Shown: positions 11,490 through 23,090, counted from the stretch's first letter. The stretch: DNA of 64,000 nt from Ampelocalamus luodianensis (GCA_036346255.1 CM070622.1:31212751-31276750); one strand, 5' to 3'. The notes: generated by a model from the sequence alone, not told the origin. Translations and numbers: made by a program.

Positions 11490-12990
11490 GGTTAATCGAT
11501 GCTCTTGAAGGGAACAAACCAGAAAAGACATTCGATGGAGATTGGAAGGTGATGGAGTGGAAGATTGTCGGTACAATCTGTCTATGTCTCTCCGATGAGG
11601 TAAATTACTCGGTGATCAAGGAGTAACTTAGAAGAATTGCATATGGCAAAGTCGTTGATAAACCGACAGGTGCTGAAGCGGCAACTATACAGGTTGCGCT
11701 TGGAATAAAGAACATCATTCATTGACTATTTCAATGTCTTCAACAAGCTTATCACACAATTGACTAGTGTTGATGAGAAAATTGAGGAGAACGACAAGGT
11801 CATCATGTTGGTATCATCTTTACCACCATCATGGGAATAATTGGTGATGAATATACTCATCGAGAAAATCACTCTCAACTTCAATCTGGCAATGACACAT
11901 CTATTGGAAGAGGAGTCCTTGAAGAAGTTTTCGGAATCTTTATCCTTAGTGATCAAGTATTGGCTGCCATATGTGTTGTAGACAAAAGCAAAAGTTATAG
12001 GAAGAAGAAGGGCAAGATCAATGGCAAACGTGTATGCTATCCATGTGACGAGGATGGTTATCTGATAAATAACTATCCGAGTTTGAAGCAAATGAGAAAT
12101 GCATGCTCAGTAGCGGTAGCCAAAGATTATTCGGACGTACTAGTCTTTAGGCAATCATGTACTTTTCATGGATGGATATTAGATTAAGTTTATTGCTTCC
12201 ATATATGTTTAGCAAGGGGGGTGTTCAATAAAGGATCTCTATGACTGACACATGGAACTATTCACTTGGTAGATTATAAGGAGTATGAAATTACTGAGGT
12301 GAGAATGATTACATTGGGGACATACAATGAAGCACATCGCACATTGGCAGAAGTTTGGTACTTGTTGATTTAAAGAAGAATCTAATATATGTGAGGTCGC
12401 TTGAACTCGAATGTTGTGAGGTATCACCTCGAGGTGGAGTCATGCTAGTTACTTACAAAGGGGCAAGTAATCATGAAAAGTATCTTAAGCAATGAAGGAT
12501 ACCGATTGATGGGTAATCATAAGGGAAGAATAACCAATGGGGGTCTGATAAAGATCCTGGACAGGAGAAAGAAACCGTGTCATCAATGGTAGGTACTTGG
12601 ATCTTATCTGCAGTTATGTGCAAAACTACACAAAATCTAGTAGTTGCAAAGGCAAAAATGCGAGCTGTTAGAAGAAGAAAGACGTGGTGGGATCAACCAC
12701 GTAGCACCCAAGAGCAGGTGGAGCTCGGAGGCGGTACAAAACTATGGTATGGAAGGATGTAGGAATAAGAGGTGTGGTTAACCAAATAACACAACAAAGG
12801 AGCTCCCGAGTGGAGGATCCGACGGGCTAGCCCAGATACCGACATGTACATTACGATGATGTGCATGAGCCCTGTGGTGAGAGCACTCCTATAGGTGGGA
12901 GGAACAACAAAATAAAAACAAAAAAAGGTGGAGTCGACTTGGAGCGAGTTTTTGGAGGAGCACGATGACTTCAACGAATGATAGTTAAGG
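11490..12990 (+). pseudogene. Copia gag and start of protease, after the CACTA
   Basis: Resumes the host Copia frame: WLIDALEGN then WKIVGTICLCLSDEV, typical of the gag of this Copia type. At about 12030 there is a degenerate zinc knuckle (CYPCDEDGYLINNYP, with histidine and last cysteine lost). At 12170-12210 GWILD, a stop, then VYCFHI corresponds to the protease signature WILDSG.SFH with the active-site Ser-Gly destroyed. No integrase or reverse transcriptase follows. The frame is broken by several stops. Confidence 0.6.
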
Positions 12991-12999
12991 TGGAGATTG

Positions 13000-13474
13000 T
13001 GTGAGATAGAGTGACTCATATCCTAACCTACTAGCACTTAGAGAGGTGTTCTATAAGGATTCCTATATGAATCATAATAGGATTATGATTCTCACTTCTC
13101 TTTAGAGGAGAGTTGGTGGCCACTATATAAAGTTATGAGTGGTGGTTATGGAGAACCCAAGCCACAAATCAGTTCATCCAAAGCAAGAGACGCACGAGAG
13201 GATTAGAGATTAAGTTATTCTACCATAAAAGGTTCGAGAGGGTCGTGAGAGAGCGACAATCCTTTGTACTCTTTTGAGGTTGTGCTAAGGAATTTACAGC
13301 CGGTTTTGCCAAATTTTTCTCTATCGTCGTGGTTATTTCGTCGCCATTATCTTGCTTTTCTCTATGAGATTCATCTACTTCGTTCTTGATTCCGTGAACG
13401 CTCATGCCGTTTCTCATAAACTCTAATCCGATCTGGGAGCTGCTGTACATAAGGAGGAGTATCAGAGCATAACA
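13000..13474 (+). repeat. 3' LTR of Copia element
   Basis: Partner of 3035-3545. Starts TGTGAGATAG directly after the purine tract at 12985-12998 and ends AACA before the TTTGC duplication. Confidence 0.85.
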
Positions 13475-13479
13475 TTTGC

Positions 13480-14611
13480 TCTGAGGAATGGCATCGTCCT
13501 AGCATTGACTCATTCCTCGTCTGTTTAAATTTAGTGGAGGAATGTAATAACCTGGTCTAATCACTAATTCGATTTGTTATTTCTTATAACCGCAATGCTA
13601 ACACAAGATCGACGACTTGTGCTCGCTATCTTGTGCAATAATTTTACTTCTATATCACCGCATGCCACCTTCAAGTATGACCCAGTCAGCTTGTAGCATT
13701 AATTAACTAGGTTATTAGGCACGCTACACCGCGCCCGACCGTAGAATACATGACATTTGGTGGTGATCTGTAGAGTGTTTGATATGGTATAATGTAATTC
13801 GATATGCAATGTAAGAAATATGAGCAGCGAATCTTGCCTTTTGCATACAGTGCTGTTATGAATTAAGATTTATCAATCATTATGTATTCAATGTACTAAA
13901 TAAATTCACCGAAACACACTAATGTGCATGTACTTTATATATAATTGTTGACCTCTACAGTTTGTTGTTTAGTCTATTTCCTCGCATAAGGTGATGCTTC
14001 TTAATTTTCCTATTTCCTGCAACTTTTTTGGAGGCACAATCAAAATAATACACAATCTTCACTTTGTTATTTCCTACACATACTACTTATCAGACTTTCT
14101 TCGGCCTATTCAAAATAGCCAATCTGGTCATTACCACATGTTGTGCACCTCTGGCTTTGGAAGTAGTTGCCTTCGCATTTAAAAAAGCCTCCCATAATAG
14201 TACTGAAACGAAAACCATAGCACGAAATAACAATTATCTTAGTGACCGCATCAATTCACATTGCAAAAGAGAGGATGCAGAGGCATTGTAGTCACAGCAC
14301 AAGCTCATGCCTTGCCGCAACACAGCTGCTTAGTAAAATGAGCTCTTTTCTCACTTTTCAGGACGGTCAACTATTTTAAGACCATGCCAGCATCCGAAGT
14401 TCCAAACCATAACAAGTGTCTTATAACAAAAGCTGAAACTCAGAAAGCTTGCTAATCTTGTTATCTATTTTCGCAAGGCAATGAAAGGTATTCCGTTACT
14501 ACCATCAGTAATCACGTTCTTAAGATGGGAAAGATAAACTACCACATTTCCTCAAGAGAATCTTACAGCTTACTTGTCCACAGGTAGAGAACACTTCGGC
14601 GAGCTTCTGTT
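13480..14611. other. Intergenic, no gene recognised
   Basis: AT-rich. Open frames at 13991-14291 are short and have no domain. No terminal repeats or RNA genes were seen. Confidence 0.4.
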
Positions 14612-14741
14612 TGTTAGAGATATATATGTATATGTGTTATTCCCCATTGTTATAAGGAGTTCTTTGCATATTCACCACATGTACTTGTGTATATATACTG
14701 GCCCATTGGCCCCATATTGAATACATGCGCTATTCATAACA
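14612..14741 (+). repeat. 5' LTR of truncated Copia
   Basis: Starts TGTTAGAGAT and ends TTCATAACA. The primer-binding site follows directly. A TATA-like TGTATATATAC lies near 14690. Confidence 0.75.
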
Positions 14742-14754
14742 TGGTATCAGAGCC
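14742..14754 (+). other. Primer-binding site, Met-tRNA type
   Basis: TGGTATCAGAGCC, a perfect match to the usual Copia primer site, lies directly after the LTR. Confidence 0.85.
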
Positions 14755-15270
14755 AAAACTAGGGTTTTGGCTTACCTAGGGTTCCGCGCGCCGCCGTCGA
14801 CTCGCACCATCGTCGCCGACTCCCGCGTGCGCCTCTGTTGCCGCCGCCTCCCGCGCCTCGCGCCTCCTGCGCCGCCGCGGACTCACCGCCTCCTCGCGCC
14901 TTCCGCGCGCGCCGTCTCACTTCGCCTTCGCGCCTCGCCGGTCCTGCCGGGCGCGCCGCGCCGGTAACCAGCGTCGCTCCCTCCCACGCGTGCGGGCCGG
15001 CCTCGGCTTCCACCCGACGCCGCCGGCCCTCGCGCCGTCGCCTCACGCGCTGTCGCTCGCGCGCCGCGCGCAGCCAGCGCCACCGCCGCCTCGTGTGTGT
15101 TGCGTGTGTGTGTGTTCTCACGGGCGAAGGCCCGTTAAGTTTAGGGTTTAGAAAAAGAGCAAAAGTTCTAACGCGCGCCGTTGGCGCGCTGTTGGGCCCA
15201 TTTCGCTTGTCTTGCCGCCGAGCCGCCGCGCCTACCAATGGGTACCGTTTCCTCCTCGTTGCGGTGATCT
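14755..15270 (+). other. GC-rich Copia leader
   Basis: Very GC-rich region (CGCGCC, GCCGCC) between the primer site and gag. Long open frames on both strands here are caused by base composition and show no domain. Confidence 0.55.
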
Positions 15271-18125
15271 TCGATGGTGTTAATTACACCGACCGTGTCT
15301 CACATGCGCATCCACATGCGTGGTCTTCGTCTCTGGGGCGTCCTCTCTGGCGATGTTACCTGTCCGCCTTGCCCTACACCTCCGACGAGTTTACCTCGCT
15401 GTTCGCTTCAATGTACCGAAGACAAGGCTATTCGAGACCGCCGCTTTGCCGATGATGAGGCTATCTCGCCTACCAGAGGCTCGGACTTCTACAAGGATCG
15501 CCGCCGCCTACACTCGGTGGTGCGACGACGGCGCCGAGCTGCTGCTTGTCCTCATCGCCGATATCCGGCCTCGATTCTCCTCGAGGTTGTGGGACTACCT
15601 ATCGCTTTCCGGATGTGGACTCACCTTAAATCGGCGCTACGAGCCCTCGGTGATGCTCTCTACCGTCCGTGGTCCGCCAGAGCACTCTCTTCAGCAGGTG
15701 ATGCTACCGTTGATGCTTTTACGCTCGTAGCTCTGCTTGTTTGGCGGTGGACTCTCTCCGCTTCTTGTCGTCGCTCCTATCGTCTTTGCCTGCCGCATGC
15801 GTCTTGACACAGTTTGGCGGATCTACGAGTTCCTTACTGCGCGCCCCGAAGTTCGGCGGCGGGCGTGCCCGGCTCCTGCACGTCACCTCGTGTCACTCTC
15901 CTGGAGGCTCTTACTGAGATACGTGCGGAGGAGACTCGCCTGAGTGGTGCTGGCCTGCTACCACTCCCCTCCGTGCTCGCCGCCGCCCACTGCACCGACG
16001 CCCACGCGTCGGACTGCGCCTCCTCCAGCGGCCGTCACAGGTGGTGGCGGCCGCCCTCCATCCGGCGGTGGTCGTCCTCATTGCTCCTACTGCAATAAGG
16101 TCGGCCACATTGAGTCCCAGTGCTATAAGAAGCAGCGGCATCTTTCTCGTCGTTCTTCTACTAGCACTGGCACTGGTGCTTCTACATCGACGCCTGCATC
16201 GACTTCTTCGCAGCTTTCTCTTGCGAGCAGAGATAGCCGGACTTCAACGCCGCTGCCGCCTGGGTTCTCCTCGGCAGTTCGCAGGCTCGCTCATCGACTC
16301 TTCGGGCACTAAGAAACCACATTCTACACAGTCAGGTACCTCCCCGTGGATTCTTGATTCTGGAGTATCTTTTCACATGACTCCTGATCCTTCCACTCTG
16401 TCTTTCATTACACCTCTTGATTCTCCAGTCAGTGTTCTTACTGCTGATGGTACATCTCTTTCTGTCTCAGTCGAGGTCCTCTTAGCAACTCCTCTTTTCA
16501 TGTTCCTTCAGTTGCTCATGTTCCTCGCCTTACCTTGCACTTCTTCTCTGGGGGCGATTCTCGACCTTGGTTATCGGGTTATTCTCGACTCGACTCTTGT
16601 TGTGTTCGGGATCGCCACACGGAGCTACGGTTGGTTCGGCCTCGGCGCCGTGATTCACACAGCGTCTTTGGGAGCTTGACGGCTTCACCTTCCTTCAGCG
16701 CCACCATCGCCGCGGTCTCTCGTCGCCACTTCGTCTCTGTGCTCTTTCCAAAGCAGGTGGCATCACCGTCTTGGCCATGCATGTGGATCTCGCCATGCGT
16801 CCTTAGTTAAATCGTGGTCTTCGGGTCCTGCGAGGAGACGTGTCTTTAGATTGTCGTATGTAAGTTAGGTAAACAGATTCACTTCCTTATCCTCATAGTG
16901 AGACCGTGTCTCGGCGTCCTTTGATCTTGTTCATTGGATGTTTGGGGTCCCGCTCCTTCGTTTGAAAGGGTCATCGTTATTATATTATTTTTATAGATGA
17001 TTTCTCTCGCCACACTTGGATATATTTCATGTCTTCTCGTAGTGAGGCCTTGCCTATCTATAAACAATTTGCCACTATGATACACACACGTTCTCCACTC
17101 CTATTCGTGTCTTTCGTGCTGATCTGCACGGGCGAGTACCTCTCTCGTCACCTCGCAGCCTTCCTTGGCCGCGAGGCACTCTCGCTCGATTTCTTGTCAC
17201 AGTGCTCATGCTCGAATGGTGTCGCGGCGCAAGCATCGTCACCTCCTTGAGGCGGCTCGTGCTCGATGATCGCCGCCTCCATTCCACCTCACTTTGGGCC
17301 GAGGCCGTTTCCATCGCCACCTATCTCGTCAACATCCAGCCCTCTTACGCTCTTAAGGTGCGATCCCCGTGCGCGTCTCGTGGTCTTCTTCCGACTACTC
17401 GCCCTTCATCTGCTTGGTTTGCGTTTGCTACGTTCTCCTCGCCTCGAAACGCACCAAGCGACCGCCACCTGCTGAGTGTGTCTTTACGGGGTGATCGAGC
17501 ACAAGGGCTATCGATCTTTGGGATCTCGATGGTCGTCGGATCTGGGTTTCTCGGGATGTGACTTTCGACGAGTCTCGTCCATTCTACCCACGTCCTGCCT
17601 CTCCTTCGGCTTCCTCTGTGGAGTCTCTGTCTTTCTTGACCTTTCCAGATACTCCTATATCTGTTTTGCCCTCGTCCACCGCCCCATCGAGTCTTCACAT
17701 ATTCCCCACAGCCTCTCCGCCGCAGCGCTTTGTGTCGTCTCTCTCGACTCCCAGTGCTCCTCCCACTATCGTCTACACTCGTCGACCTCGTATTGAGAAT
17801 ATTTCCGGATGAGTCATCTTCTCCCGATGTTCCATCTTCTTACGATGCTCCATCTTCCCGATGGGTCATCTTCTCCTCGCTCGCTCTCGCGATCGCTTGA
17901 TCGATTCGGCCTCCTGCCCGTTTTGCCTTTGCTGGCGCAGCTACTCGTGAGCCTGTCTCCTACCGGGATGCTGTTACTCACCCTGAGTGGCAGCTTGCCA
18001 TGGCCGAGGAGCTTGCTACTCTCGAGCGTACTGGTACTTGGGATCTTGTTCCTTTTCCATCTCATTCTCATCCCATCACATGTAAGTGGGTCTATAAGAT
18101 TAAGACTCGCTCTGATGGTACCTAC
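15271..18125 (+). pseudogene. Copia gag-pol, decayed and truncated
   Basis: Gag remnant from about 15271 (VIFDGVNYTD just before it is the typical gag start). Zinc knuckle CSYCNKVGHIESQC at about 16080-16125 has the full CX2CX4HX4C spacing. Aspartic protease motif SPWILDSGVSFHMT is at about 16345-16385. The integrase core is at 16990-17300: FIDDFSRHTWIYF, then a GEY block, then remnants of the segment after it in other frames. After an acidic/serine-rich linker (17560-18000), EWQLAMAEELATLERTGTWD and KWVYKIKTRSDG mark the beginning of reverse transcriptase, where homology stops. Many frameshifts and stops. Confidence 0.8.
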
Positions 18126-18740
18126 GGAGCAGAAAGAAGATAATTGAGCAACAAGATACAAAAAAAAAAAAAAAAACAAATTCAAATAGCACTACTCTAT
18201 TTAGTATGCTCACTTGCTGATCAATGTTAGAGACATAAGACGGTCCGCCGTAGACTATCCTCCCTATCAGCTCGCCGCGTCTGGCCTCCCATCCTCCTCC
18301 TTCCCTAGTTGAAGCTATTCCTTCTCTGCTGTTATTAGGAAAGCATGGTCAATTCACCATTTACATATATAATTTTTATGTGTCCAATTTTATTTAGTTC
18401 CTTGTAACAGTGGGCATCTGGTACCTTTTAGATTATGTTGTTATCAGGAAAGCATGGTCAATTCACCATGTACAGATATAATTTTATTAAGTTCCTTTTA
18501 GCAATGGGCATTTGGTGGCAATACACAATGTTTGCGCTGATACTTAGCATGATTATCAAGGATCAGAAACAAGTATCATTCCAAGTTCCAACAGGTGTTA
18601 TTCACAACTAAGTTCATTTTAGGAAGAAATTTCGCAACAAAATCGGAATTTATGCTTAGCTATGCATATCAAGATTCGATGGTTGCTGTGTGACCTATGC
18701 AAATCTTTCTGTCTTAAAATCCCCTCAACATCGGTTGTTA
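18126..18740. other. Intergenic with A-tract and tandem repeat
   Basis: A run of 17 A residues near 18161-18177 lies about 40 bases after the end of Copia homology. An imperfect tandem repeat with a period of about 109 bp follows: AGGAAAGCATGGTCAATTCA occurs at about 18337 and 18446, and a GGGCATxTGGT phrase recurs with the same spacing. No gene seen. Confidence 0.5.
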
Positions 18741-18830
18741 GGGCATCTCTAATAGCTTGTTTTAGTTGTCTCTAAAATATACCACATAGATTTTTTGATG
18801 ATGTGGCAGAGAGTTAAAGAAGAGATAGAA

Positions 18831-19664
18831 TCAACTCGCCTTCTCAGAAAACGCCCGTCGCTTATCGCGAAACGAGGCTGAAGCGACGATTCGTTTCGCT
18901 GTTGGAGGGCCTCGTCGTTTGCTCACGCACTTTTTTTCTTCTCGCCGGATCCATCGTGCGCTAGCTTTCCTTTTCCTTCCCCGCGCGAGCGCGGAGCTTT
19001 CCTTTTCCTTCCCCGCGCAGCCGCGCCCGTACGCCTTTGCCTTCCCGCTCCCACACGAAGATTTCACCGCACCCGCGCCTTCCCCGCGCGAAGTACTCGG
19101 CGACTCCCCGTGCCTTCCCCGCGTCATGTTCCTGGCGCCGCCTCCCCCTTGCCCGTCGGGGAGAGGTCGGTGACAACGAGGAGGCCCGGATCCGACGGGA
19201 TACGGCTTGGGCGGTGCGGGGAGGAGCTGGATCCGGCGCAGGCGGCGTGGATCTGGCGGTGAGCACGAGGAGCCGGGGCGGCGGTGAGCACGAGGTTGGG
19301 GCGGCCGGGTGGATCTCAAGCAAGAGCTCAGGGAGGCGGCTAGGGGAGGTCGACGGCGGATCCAGAGCGGCGGCGAGCACGAGGAGCCGAGGCAGCCCGA
19401 TCCAGGGGAGCCAAGGCGGCGGCGGCCCGATCCATGTTGGGTCTGGACGGCGGGGGAGACGCGCTGGGAGTAGCGGTCGAAGGCGAGCTTCAGTGGCTGC
19501 CAGGCGTCGCGGCTGACGGGGACGCCCGGATCCGGCACCAGCGGTGTGAGGGCGACCGTGAGGAGACTGGTGGGAGCGCGGTCCTTGGAGCCGCGCTCGG
19601 CCGCCGGCGCTGCCGGCCCATCGCCAATTCCTCCCAGTTCCTTGAAGACGATCGGCCTCGGCAC
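18831..19664 (-). other. 277-codon open frame in GC-rich part
   Basis: Longest open frame in the element, starting at the ATG at 19664 (MPRPIVFKELGGIG) and ending at 18831. It contains a segment PGVPVSRDAWQPLKLAFDRY that reads like real protein, followed by arginine/serine/proline-rich low-complexity sequence. No family is recognised. It could be a captured gene fragment or a chance frame of GC-rich DNA. Confidence 0.3.
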
Positions 19665-20504
19665 TGATTTTGGTTTTAAGTTCTAACTTGATTCAATTAT
19701 CTCTATCCCCAATTCCTCCCAGTTCCTTGAAGATGGTTGGGCGGTCTAGAGGTTTTGCCAACAATTCAATTTTGAGATTAACAATTATAATCTGGCATTA
19801 TTCAGAATTAATTTATCAGCACAGATTTGAAGAAAATTACTCATACATGTCGAGAGTATGGTGGTCATAGCCTGTGTATGATCTTGCATAGAGTTAAACA
19901 AAACAAACTTGATAATGGGTTTATACTCGAAACTAGAAGTGGGCATCAAACAAGATTGTTCTGCTAACTATGAGCCAAGGGGATTGGTTGTTCAGTAGAG
20001 CATTTCGTCAAGAGTCAAGATTATGAATGCCAATTGCTAGGGGATGTACATACCTATTTATTGTATGCTGGCTCAGTACTCATGTGGACAACCTTTTATG
20101 GTAAGATAAACTCCCTAAAATGTGCTTGTATGCTGTGTGGACTTGTATGAGCAGTCATTGTTAAGACAGGCCCTTCAGAATCACCACTAGCTTCATGTTT
20201 TATGCGTCTTTCCTTATGTCTTTTCAAAATACATAGAAGGAGCCCATATATATAATGATACGGCTGATGTTAGTGGAGAGCAACACTATGATATAGTATG
20301 TACAGATAGTTTTCATCAGATTCCTTCTTTTCTGTTTTGTTTTATATCTTGTAAAGTGTTTCGCGAACCCTACTACATATATCTGTCGTCTGAGATGCTG
20401 AATATCTACTTTGCAGAGACATGACATAATAAAGAAAAGAATTGATCATCTTGGTAAAAAAATTGAATCAAGAAAAGATGGAGTTGGTGCCCCTTTGTCT
20501 TTAT

Positions 20505-20612
20505 ATAATCAGATCTTGAACTTCATGCTCTGTGACCTTTTGTCTTTACTCTGGAAGATAGCCGGTGCTAGTGTTTACATAATCAAATCTTGAACTTCAT
20601 GCTCTGTGACCA
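20505..20612. repeat. Direct repeat inside Harbinger-like element
   Basis: A phrase of about 36 bases (ATCTTGAACTTCATGCTCTG with flanks) occurs twice, about 73 bases apart, with one or two changes. Confidence 0.7.
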
Positions 20613-21308
20613 ACTATAGGATGTTTGAGATCATGGGGCTTAAGTGGTACTCTACTGCACCGTTCCTTTTTTAACGAAGACATCTTATCATAATGTACAG
20701 AGCTAGTACTGTACTTGCAGCAGAAACTTTTTAGTTCTGCTTAGCAGTGAACTTTAGGCTTCAGTAGATTTTATTTAAGTCAGTTGTTTTGTTAGCAGCC
20801 GATACTTCTGTTTCAGTCAATGGTTTTTGTCAGGTTTTAGTTTCAGTAAATAGGGGTGGTTCAGCTACTGACAAAAATCCCCTCCACAGTGTTAACAACA
20901 TGTACTGCCATGTTAATAGGTTGTCATCCAAAGCATCCAACCAGCCAACCAGCTTACAAGACACCATCAGAATATTGACTATTTTTAGCGACTAATTTAT
21001 ACATAAACTCCAAGAAAAGAGTGCAAAAGTTGGAAAATGTAGATCTGGCAGGTGTCAGATATTGGCTAATAGTTTCCTACATGTGCAATTATATGTGCTC
21101 CTCATATATTTGTATTGTGTTTTTTTAACATTCCAGATAGGGGGCTCTGTTATGGTATAATAAAATGGTAACTGTGCGAACAATGCTTGCCATTTACTAT
21201 CTGGGCAAACTAATACAATTGGATCATTGAAAAAGCATCACTTGAATATCCTTTTCCTATCTATTGGATTATTTCTATCTGACAGCTTTCCTTGTGTAAC
21301 ATATAAGA

Positions 21309-21370
21309 GAACACTTTGTGACATAATGACTCAATTGTAGAACACTTTGTGACATAATGACTCAATTGTA
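21309..21370. repeat. Perfect 31-bp tandem duplication
   Basis: Two identical head-to-tail copies of a 31-bp unit containing CACTTTGTGACATAATGACT. Perfect identity suggests a recent duplication. Confidence 0.9.
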
Positions 21371-22251
21371 TCCTTTTTCTTATGGGGAGTGCATATTCAC
21401 TGTATATTTGATGGTAGTTTTGTGATAGTACTGTTTGTGGTATCACGGGGCACATTTGGCAAAGATTTGGCAACTAGGTAAATAATTAGTCATAGTTTTA
21501 GTAATCTTTTATGCACTAATATATGATATGTTATATACGTTTGCTTTCATTTTTCACAACATCAGCTATATATGCATGCTTTTTTTTCTTTAAAGTTCTC
21601 TTTGGATTTTTTCATGGTTGTTGCTAACCATACTATTTTGGTGTTCACACAGGTTTATGTGCAAACACCTGAAGAATTGCTAGTGATCGCTTTTTTGTTG
21701 CAGCTAGTTATGTGTGAACTATCTCAAGAAAGTGCTAGTTATGGCTACATTGTTGGACATTTTATTTAGTTCTACTTTTGTTTATGGCTAAACTGTTGGA
21801 GACTTTATTTGGTTGTACTTTGCAGTACTTGTTTCAGTTTATTGCATACATCGATATGCTATGGGATGAGCCATCGATTCATACTTTGCATGATTTGTTA
21901 TCTCTTGGATGATGTATGACATGATACGTTGGTTTTCCTAGATAAGAACTTGACTTTGTTTTTCATTCCTTTGAAATTATCATGCAAAGCTTCAATGCTT
22001 GTGAGGCTTGGTGTTAGAATTGCTGCTTGTTTATATATGTAGTTGTAACCAAACAACACATGTAGGTCACAAAGATTGAAGTTAGTGTTGATCAGTATGA
22101 TTTTTTGATTCATGCAAAGCTTAAATACTTGTGAATGTGTTAGAGACAACTAAGAGACAAACTATTGGAATAGTTGTCTCTAATATTGTCTCAAGATGAT
22201 ATGGAGGATATTAAAGACAAGCTAAGAGACAAACTATTGGAGATACCCTTA

Positions 22252-22366
22252 GAGGTTACATTGTTCAGGACGACCTAAGTGTGAATTTGATATGGACATT
22301 TGACGAAACAACACCTTTTCCAGTGATCATTTATGGCTTGATGCGCGTTGATTCTGTTGGTGTGAT
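22252..22366. other. Short spacer before snRNA promoter
   Basis: About 115 bases between the Harbinger-like element and the first MSP-like motif of the U5 gene. Nothing seen. Confidence 0.5.
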
Positions 22367-22491
22367 GGCCCAGAAATTATGGGCCTGGCCTAATTTGGTT
22401 TGCACAGCAGCAGATGGCAAAACAAAGTAATTGGCGATTCGTCCCATACTGCTGCCTCGAGCGCAGGGCTCACTAACGGTGAGTAATATAA
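22367..22491 (+). promoter_or_regulatory. Monocot snRNA promoter (MSP, USE, TATA)
   Basis: GGCCCA at 22367-22372 and TGGGCC at 22380-22385 match the monocot-specific promoter element RGCCCR in both orientations. GTCCCATACTG at 22441-22451 matches 8 of 11 positions of the plant snRNA upstream element RTCCCACATCG. TATAA at 22487-22491 lies about 35 bp further on. In plants this USE-TATA spacing of four helical turns is typical of genes transcribed by RNA polymerase II (U1, U2, U4, U5). The expected start is about 30 bases after the TATA. Confidence 0.8.
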
Positions 22492-22515
22492 GGACGGCTA
22501 TGGCTCCCAGTCGAA

Positions 22516-22649
22516 CAGTGCAGCTGCGTGTTGAGCACAAAGCGAACTATTCTTTCGCCTTTTACTAAAGAATACCGTGTGCTCGCCACGTTAAGCAGCA
22601 TATGCTAATTTTTGGAGGGATCTTTTTCTAATTTGGAAGGGTCCCAACA
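22516..22649 (+). ncRNA. U5: U5 spliceosomal snRNA
   Basis: U5 snRNA holds the exon ends together in both the major and the minor spliceosome. The invariant loop I sequence GCCTTTTAC is at 22557-22565, closed by a perfect 8-bp stem (22548-22555 with 22567-22574). Outer stems pair 22533-22538 with 22579-22584 and 22523-22530 with 22587-22590 and 22596-22599. The Sm-protein site AATTTTTGG is at 22607-22615. It is followed by a 6-bp 3' hairpin (22617-22622 with 22640-22645, one G-U pair). All expected elements are intact, so this looks like a functional copy rather than a pseudogene. The exact 5' end (about 22516) and 3' end are estimated. Confidence 0.92.
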
Positions 22650-23090
22650 AATCATAATGATTTTAAAGTTTATGAGTGATGGATCCCAACTGAAGATCAG
22701 AGCTTAATCAAATTAAATGATGCAAAAATTCATATTTTATGTCAGACCAAGAGGAAGATGAAAAGCAACCTTAAAAATGTAAATTTATGAGAGATGGATC
22801 ATAGGCCATAGCAAAGTTGAAGGGTAACATAGACCACATTTGCATTAATTAACATCATACTCTGGTCACAATTTTTTTATTGCAATATATTAATAAAACA
22901 TAATAAAATTATAATATTATAAAAGTATTTTTTTGAGACAAATCTACATATATAATTTTTATGTATCCAATCCAAATATTCATAAAGATATTAATAGCCA
23001 AAGTTTTGACTGCACGAGTGCATGTATCCTAAAACATCACACTTTTGTGACCAAATAGAGTTGATTAATTTACTCAATGATTGGACTTAC
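22650..23090. other. AT-rich spacer, U5 to pseudogene
   Basis: No coding sequence. The receptor-kinase pseudogene on the minus strand should continue here with transmembrane and kinase exons, but none is recognisable. Its last donor site (GTAAGTCC on the minus strand) is at about 23085. Confidence 0.5.

Larger units (their letters stand above)
3035..13474 (+). mobile_element. Non-autonomous Copia LTR element with nested CACTA
   Basis: Two related LTRs (3035-3545 and 13000-13474) are flanked by a perfect 5-bp duplication TTTGC (3030-3034 and 13475-13479). A primer-binding site follows the 5' LTR, and a purine tract AAGGTGGAGATTG precedes the 3' LTR. Without the nested CACTA the element is about 2.7 kb. 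Its interior shows only gag and the start of protease. Integrase, reverse transcriptase and RNase H are absent, so it could move only with help from another element. The LTRs are clearly diverged and differ by an indel of about 35 bp, which suggests an old insertion. Confidence 0.85.
14612..18125 (+). mobile_element. Copia element, 3'-truncated
   Basis: Has a 130-bp 5' LTR, a primer-binding site, and a decayed gag-pol ending at the start of reverse transcriptase (KWVYKIKTRSDGT, about 18085-18123). No 3' LTR is found downstream. The element therefore lost its 3' half. Confidence 0.8.
18741..22248. mobile_element. PIF/Harbinger-like DNA element, non-autonomous
   Basis: Terminal inverted repeats: GGGCATCTCTAATAG on the left, and on the right the inverse of GGGTATCTCCAATAG. 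They are flanked by the 3-bp duplication TTA (18738-18740 and 22249-22251), typical of the PIF/Harbinger superfamily. The motif AGAGACAAACTATTGGA occurs twice near the right end. No DDE transposase or Myb-like ORF is recognised in the 3.5 kb. The interior starts GC-rich (18830-19670) and becomes AT-rich, with exon-intron-like texture. It may be a gene-carrying or internally replaced element. Confidence 0.7.

Noticed and set aside
14755..15240. Long open frames on both strands (up to 205 codons)
   Set aside because: Caused by extreme GC content in the Copia leader; no domain, and both strands are open at once.
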